Assembly (NCBI RefSeq): GCF_001613365.1
Contig: NZ_BDCF01000016.1
Span: 100,040 to 164,039 of the forward strand
Reading direction: 5' to 3'
DNA from: Nocardia xishanensis NBRC 101358
GTDB taxonomy: Bacteria; Actinomycetota; Actinomycetes; Mycobacteriales; Mycobacteriaceae
Length of the DNA: 64,000 nucleotides
Shown: one piece after another, positions 60,360 to 64,000 of the stretch
Layout: the number at the start of each line of letters is the position of its first letter
Numbering within the stretch: the first letter of the stretch is position 1
Translations under genes and position numbers: made by a program
Notes under the pieces: model-generated
Seen by the model: only the letters and a program-made list of their open reading frames with translations
The model's database searches: none
Told to the model about the DNA's origin: nothing

Positions 60360-61589
60360 ATGGATTACGACTGGTCAGCGGCCGATCTGGCCTTTCGGAA
60401 CGAGGTGCGGGGGTTCCTGGACGCGAAGCTGACGCCGGAGTTGCGGCGGGCGGGGCGGCTGGCGACGAGCGTGTATCCGGACCACGAGGCCAGCATGGAG
60501 TGGCAGCGGATTCTGCACGAGCGCGGCTGGGCCGCGCCGCACTGGCCGGTGGAGCACGGCGGGTGCGGCTGGAGCCTGACCCAGCACTACATCTTCAGCA
60601 GGGAATCGACGCTCGCGGGCGCGCCGACGCTTTCGCCGATGGGAATCAGGATGGTCGCGCCTGCGATCATCGCGTTCGGCACGCCGGAGCAGAAGGCCTT
60701 CTATCTGCCGCGCATCCTGACAGGTGAGATCTTTTTCTGCCAGGGCTATTCGGAACCGGAAGCGGGCTCGGACCTGGCCTCGCTCAGCATGTCGGCCGTC
60801 GACGACGGTGACGAGTTCGTCTGCACCGGAAGCAAGATCTGGACCACCCACGCCACCGAGGCGAACTGGATCTTCTGCCTCGTGCGCACCTCACGCACAG
60901 GCAAGAAGCAGCAGGGCATCACCTTCCTGCTCATCGACATGGCCACCCCGGGCATCGAGATTCGTCCGCTGGTGATGACCTCCGGCGAGCAGGTACAGAA
61001 CCAGGTGTTCTTCGACAACGTGCGGGTGCCGAAGAGCAATGCGCTCGGCCGCATCGATGACGGCTGGACGGTCGCGAAGTACCTGCTCGTGCACGAACGC
61101 GGCGGCGCGGCGGCGCCGATGTTGCAGGTCATGGGCCAAGAGCTGGCCGAAGCCGCGGCGCGGCAGCCGGGCCCGGACGGCAAACCGCTGATCGACGACC
61201 CGAGCTTCGCTATGCGATTGGCCGACGCGCGAATTCGCACCGAGGTGCTGGAAGTGCTCGAGTACCGGACGATTTCGGCGATGGCCCAGGGCAAGGACCC
61301 GGGTCCGGCGTCCTCGATGCTGAAGATCCTGGCGACCGAACTCAGCCAGCAGCTCACCGAACTAGCGCTGGACGCGGCGGGTCCGATCGGGCGCGTCTAC
61401 CAGCCGCACGCCACAGCGCCGGGCGGGCCGATAGCCGAATTCTCCGCGCCAGCAGACGATTACCGCAGCGGCGCGGACTGGCAGGCCGTCGCGCCACTGC
61501 GTTACTTCAACGACCGCGCCGGATCGATCTACGCGGGCAGCAACGAAATTCAGCGAAACATCCTCGCCAAGGCAGCATTGGGGCTCTGA
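60360..61589 (+). CDS. Acyl-CoA dehydrogenase, subunit 1
   Basis: The 409-residue protein starts at ATG 60360 after GGAGGACAG. Acyl-CoA dehydrogenase motifs are FCQGYSEPEAGSDLASLSM, GSKIWTTHA, DNVRVPKSNALG and SIYAGSNEIQRNILAKAA. The C-terminal region carries the flavin-side contacts. It overlaps the next acyl-CoA dehydrogenase gene by one base (TGATG). Such unequal pairs form alpha2beta2 enzymes in steroid or dicarboxylate side-chain oxidation, where only one subunit type holds the catalytic base. Confidence 0.87.
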   Translation: MDYDWSAADLAFRNEVRGFLDAKLTPELRRAGRLATSVYPDHEASMEWQRILHERGWAAPHWPVEHGGCGWSLTQHYIFSRESTLAGAPTLSPMGIRMVAPAIIAFGTPEQKAFYLPRILTGEIFFCQGYSEPEAGSDLASLSMSAVDDGDEFVCTGSKIWTTHATEANWIFCLVRTSRTGKKQQGITFLLIDMATPGIEIRPLVMTSGEQVQNQVFFDNVRVPKSNALGRIDDGWTVAKYLLVHERGGAAAPMLQVMGQELAEAAARQPGPDGKPLIDDPSFAMRLADARIRTEVLEVLEYRTISAMAQGKDPGPASSMLKILATELSQQLTELALDAAGPIGRVYQPHATAPGGPIAEFSAPADDYRSGADWQAVAPLRYFNDRAGSIYAGSNEIQRNILAKAALGL

Positions 61590-62737
61590 TGGACTTCACA
61601 CTCACCGAGGAGCAGCAGCTGCTGCGCGACGCGGTCGCCGGATTCCTCGGCGCCCGCTACGAGCTGGAGAAGAGCAGGGCCGCCGCCAAATCGGCGCAGG
61701 GCTGGCAGCCCGCCGTCTGGCGCGGATTCGCCGACGAACTAGGCATTCTCGGCGCGACGCTGCCCGAGCGGGTCGACGGGATGGGCGGTGGCGTCATCGA
61801 ATTGATGGTCATCGCCGAGGAATTGGGGCGGGCGCTGGTGGTCGAGCCGTTCGTCGACACCGTCGTCGTCGGTGCCGGTCTGCTGGAACGGTCGGGTGGT
61901 TCGCGCGCCGACGAGGTGCTGCGCGGCATAGTCGCGGGCGACGTCCGCACCGCGTTCGCGTCGCTGGAACCGACGTCCGGACCGACGCTGCACGACGTGA
62001 GCACCGTGGCACGGCGCGACGGCGATTCATGGGTGATCGACGGCGCGAAGTGCGTGGTGACCAGTGCGCCGCTCGCGACCCACCTGCTCATCACCGCCCG
62101 CACCTCGGACGAGCGGCGCGATCGGGACGGAATCTCTCTGTTCCTCACCGAATTCGACGCGGCGAACCCGCCCGCCGGGGTCGAGGTGCACGCCTACCGC
62201 ACCATCGACGACCGCGTCGGAGCCGACCTCGTCCTCACCGAATTCCGGCTCCCCGCCGACGCGTTGCTCGGGGCTGAGGGCGCGGCCTGGGACGTCATCG
62301 AACCCACCGTGGACGCGGCGATCGCCGCGATCTGCGCCGAAGCGGTCGGTTGTCTGCGAAAAGTGCTCGCCGACACCGTCGAATACGCCAAGCAACGCCA
62401 GCAATTCGGCGTGCCCATCGGCAGTTTCCAGGCGCTGCAACACCGCATGGTCGACATGTATATGGAACTCGAGCAGGCCATCGCGGCATCTCACCTCGCC
62501 GCCCACGCCCTCTCCGCCGCCCCGGCCGACCGCGCCCGCGCCCTCTCCGCCGCCAAGGTCACCGTCGGCCGCGCCGCCCGCTTCATCGGCCAGAACGCCG
62601 TCCAACTCCACGGCGCCATGGGCATGACCGAAGAACTCGCCATCGGCCACTACTTCAAACGCCTCACCGCCCTGGAGCGCGAATTCGGCACCACCGACTA
62701 CCACCGCGCCCGGTACGCGCAGTTGACCAGGCCGTAG
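61589..62737 (+). CDS. Acyl-CoA dehydrogenase, subunit 2
   Basis: The 382-residue protein has DFTLTEEQQLLRDAVAGFLG at the start, DRVGADLVLTEFRLPADALL, TVEYAKQRQQFGVPIGSFQA and AVQLHGAMGMTEELAIGHYF. The normal FAD-domain motif (TEP.AGSD) is replaced by degenerate sequence, as expected for the small, partly non-FAD-binding subunit of heteromeric acyl-CoA dehydrogenases. It is the coupled partner of the upstream gene. Confidence 0.85.
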   Translation: MDFTLTEEQQLLRDAVAGFLGARYELEKSRAAAKSAQGWQPAVWRGFADELGILGATLPERVDGMGGGVIELMVIAEELGRALVVEPFVDTVVVGAGLLERSGGSRADEVLRGIVAGDVRTAFASLEPTSGPTLHDVSTVARRDGDSWVIDGAKCVVTSAPLATHLLITARTSDERRDRDGISLFLTEFDAANPPAGVEVHAYRTIDDRVGADLVLTEFRLPADALLGAEGAAWDVIEPTVDAAIAAICAEAVGCLRKVLADTVEYAKQRQQFGVPIGSFQALQHRMVDMYMELEQAIAASHLAAHALSAAPADRARALSAAKVTVGRAARFIGQNAVQLHGAMGMTEELAIGHYFKRLTALEREFGTTDYHRARYAQLTRP

Positions 62738-62749
62738 TCGCGGTTCGGA

Positions 62750-63319
62750 TCATGCGCCGAGCATCAGTTCGACGGCTTCGTGCATCTTGTAGCGGGTAGC
62801 GAGGAGGTCGAGCAGTTGCTCGGCGGTTTGCGCTGGGTCCCGGTGACGCGAAGAAATCTGCCGAACGGCAGCGAGAGCGCGGACTGGATCCACGGCGCAA
62901 GTGTTTGCGGCAAACTCGGCGGCGCCGACGACATGCAAGCCCCTCGGCATCGAATGCGACGGGAAATGGCGCAAGTTCTCTGTGACCAGTGCTCCCGCAT
63001 TGCTGACTACCGCCGCCGCGACGACGTGTTCGTCATCCGGATCGGGCAGACCGAACGAACCTTCGAGCGGTTCCCACCCGTGCACCAACGCGTCGTCGAA
63101 GGCGCGCGTCATCACCGCGATGAGACCGGACGCTCGCCGCTGCGCGGTTTGCGGATCCATGCCGCGGCGGACGAGCTTGCGCTCCTCATGGAGCTCCAGT
63201 TCGGTGAGGATGGCATCGTTCCAGAGCGGCCGGTAGAAATTCTCCACGGCCAGCGAAAGGAGGAAGTCGCGCTGCAGGCTCGGCCAGAGGACGCAGGTGT
63301 CCAGCACCGCGCCGAACAT
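62750..63319 (-). CDS. PIN-domain toxin
   Basis: The 189-residue protein has the PIN acidic residues in order: AVLDTCVLWP (Asp 7), WNDAILTELELH (Glu) and DPDDEHVVAAAV (Asp pair) followed by ALVTENLRHFP. PIN toxins are Mg-dependent RNases. It is coupled to the antitoxin (TGATG). It is longer than typical VapC (~130 aa), with about 50 extra C-terminal residues. Confidence 0.82.
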   Translation of the reverse strand: MFGAVLDTCVLWPSLQRDFLLSLAVENFYRPLWNDAILTELELHEERKLVRRGMDPQTAQRRASGLIAVMTRAFDDALVHGWEPLEGSFGLPDPDDEHVVAAAVVSNAGALVTENLRHFPSHSMPRGLHVVGAAEFAANTCAVDPVRALAAVRQISSRHRDPAQTAEQLLDLLATRYKMHEAVELMLGA

Positions 63320-63840
63320 CAGCCGCGCCGTCTTCGCGCGACCTCCTCGCGAATCTCGCGTAGCTGCGCGCGCACGGCATCCGGATCGTCATCGTCGTCG
63401 AGTTCGACCGAGCTGGCGGCGAGCGCTTCGTACTGCCGCCTTCGGCGCTCGTCCCGGTAGGCGAGGACATCGGTCAGCAGGACGCGGCGGCGGGACCCGG
63501 TTCGCTCCGCCGGGATCTCGTTCGCATCGATCAGACGCACCACGGTGGGCCGACTGACGCCGAGCAGGTCGGCGGCCTGTTGAGTGGTCAGCGTCATGCT
63601 CTGCGGCGCGACGGTCACGGCCTTGCCCTCGCGAAGCGCTGCGACGACCTGGACCAAGACGCGGTGCACCGATTCGGGAACCTCGACCTGGTCGTGCTCA
63701 TCCGCGCCGACCAGTAGATAGCGGGGGCGGATGCGGTCACCGCGACGCGATTCGTGGGCAGCGAGGAAGCTCACGACAGGGGCGAGTTCCTCGCTCGGCT
63801 CGGGCAGGTAGGTGTGCTGCAGCAGGGCTTCGGACGTCAT
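63319..63840 (-). CDS. Excisionase-type HTH antitoxin
   Basis: The 173-residue protein has a MerR/excisionase-like HTH at about residues 84-130: TLTTQQAADLLGVSRPTVVR, LIDANEIPAERTGSRRRVLL and LAYRDERR. The acidic C-terminus (SVELDDDDDPDAV) probably contacts the toxin. The N-terminal ~75 residues are of unknown fold. It is the first gene of the pair and likely represses its own promoter at 63841-63900. Confidence 0.8.
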   Translation of the reverse strand: MTSEALLQHTYLPEPSEELAPVVSFLAAHESRRGDRIRPRYLLVGADEHDQVEVPESVHRVLVQVVAALREGKAVTVAPQSMTLTTQQAADLLGVSRPTVVRLIDANEIPAERTGSRRRVLLTDVLAYRDERRRRQYEALAASSVELDDDDDPDAVRAQLREIREEVARRRRG

Positions 63841-63908
63841 CTGTTTGGCCTCCTTCCGAAGGAAGCGTAACCGGTTTCGAATTTTTCGCCTAGCACCTGC
63901 TCGAAAAC

Positions 63909-63945
63909 AGCTCGGCCCGGGTTCTGATCGAACCCGGGCCGAGCT
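63909..63945 (-). terminator. Strong hairpin terminator
   Basis: A 16-bp stem (AGCTCGGCCCGGGTTC and its complement) closes a TGATC loop. Read on the minus strand it is followed by GTTTTCG, so it ends the partial gene at 63968. Confidence 0.85.
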
Positions 63946-63967
63946 TTGTGTTCAGTTGGGGGCCGCG

Positions 63968-64000
63968 TCAGTTCTTGCGGCCGGGGGCCTTCGCGCCTGT
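63968..64000 (-). CDS. 3' end of an unidentified gene
   Basis: Ten codons ending GAKAPGRKN and a TGA at 63970-63968 precede a strong terminator. The basic tail suggests a nucleic-acid- or ribosome-associated protein, but too little is present to name it. Confidence 0.4.
   Translation of the reverse strand, partial: TGAKAPGRKN

Overview
The window looks like a chromosomal segment of a high-GC mycolic-acid actinobacterium, most probably Nocardia or a close relative. The evidence is a FadE5-type acyl-CoA dehydrogenase of exactly the mycobacterial length, an MmpS-type membrane protein, a dcd / udgA / aspC neighbourhood like that of mycobacteria, a 6C-type small RNA, a lysin B-like cutinase and many secreted small proteins. 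Base composition is high-GC throughout.

Region 1 (1-6 kb) is a patchwork edge: two divergent helix-turn-helix regulators, a lysin B-like esterase overlapping a phage-type regulator, a decayed IS3 element, a frameshifted fragment of an immunity-like gene, a secreted protein, two diverged copies of a ~200-bp structured repeat, and a small conserved protein. Region 2 (about 6.1-27.6 kb) is a long co-oriented siphophage tail module. It holds a tail terminator, major tail protein, G/GT chaperones with a GGGGGGA -1 frameshift site, a compact tape-measure-like protein carrying two wall-hydrolase-like domains, distal and minor tail proteins, an adhesin and small fibre proteins. These are followed by a 989-aa polymorphic toxin with a PD-(D/E)XK-like nuclease end, two immunity-like genes, an amidase endolysin, two holin-like membrane proteins and a strong terminator. 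No terminase, portal, capsid or integrase gene is visible, so the best reading is a domesticated headless tail (an F-type tailocin-like particle) with its own lysis genes and a toxin-immunity cargo cluster. That is an inference from gene content.

Region 3 (27.6-47.3 kb) is chromosomal accessory and lipid metabolism. It contains two tandem paralogous secreted Gly/Ser/Thr-rich proteins, two DUF4185 secreted proteins flanking a fadE5 block, and a divergent crotonase // thiolase-like-crotonase-TetR locus sharing a perfect 30-bp palindrome. It also has a PemK/MazF-type toxin-antitoxin pair, a decayed sulfur-scavenging locus (truncated sfnB plus two flavin reductases), a DUF6879 / DUF5753-type regulator cassette, an MmpS-like protein and tRNA-Gly(CCC).

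Region 4 (47.3-64 kb) has an FAD monooxygenase divergent from its TetR regulator with clear operator repeats, a PAP2 phosphatase, dcd, an XRE/TPR regulator, the aminotransferase aspC, a 6C RNA, a YibE/F-type transporter with a natural seven-histidine N-terminus and a membrane-anchored Hsp70-like protein. It continues with udgA, a YdcF-type protein, an overlapping pair of acyl-CoA dehydrogenases (likely a heteromeric enzyme), a PIN toxin with a HTH antitoxin, and the last codons of a further gene.
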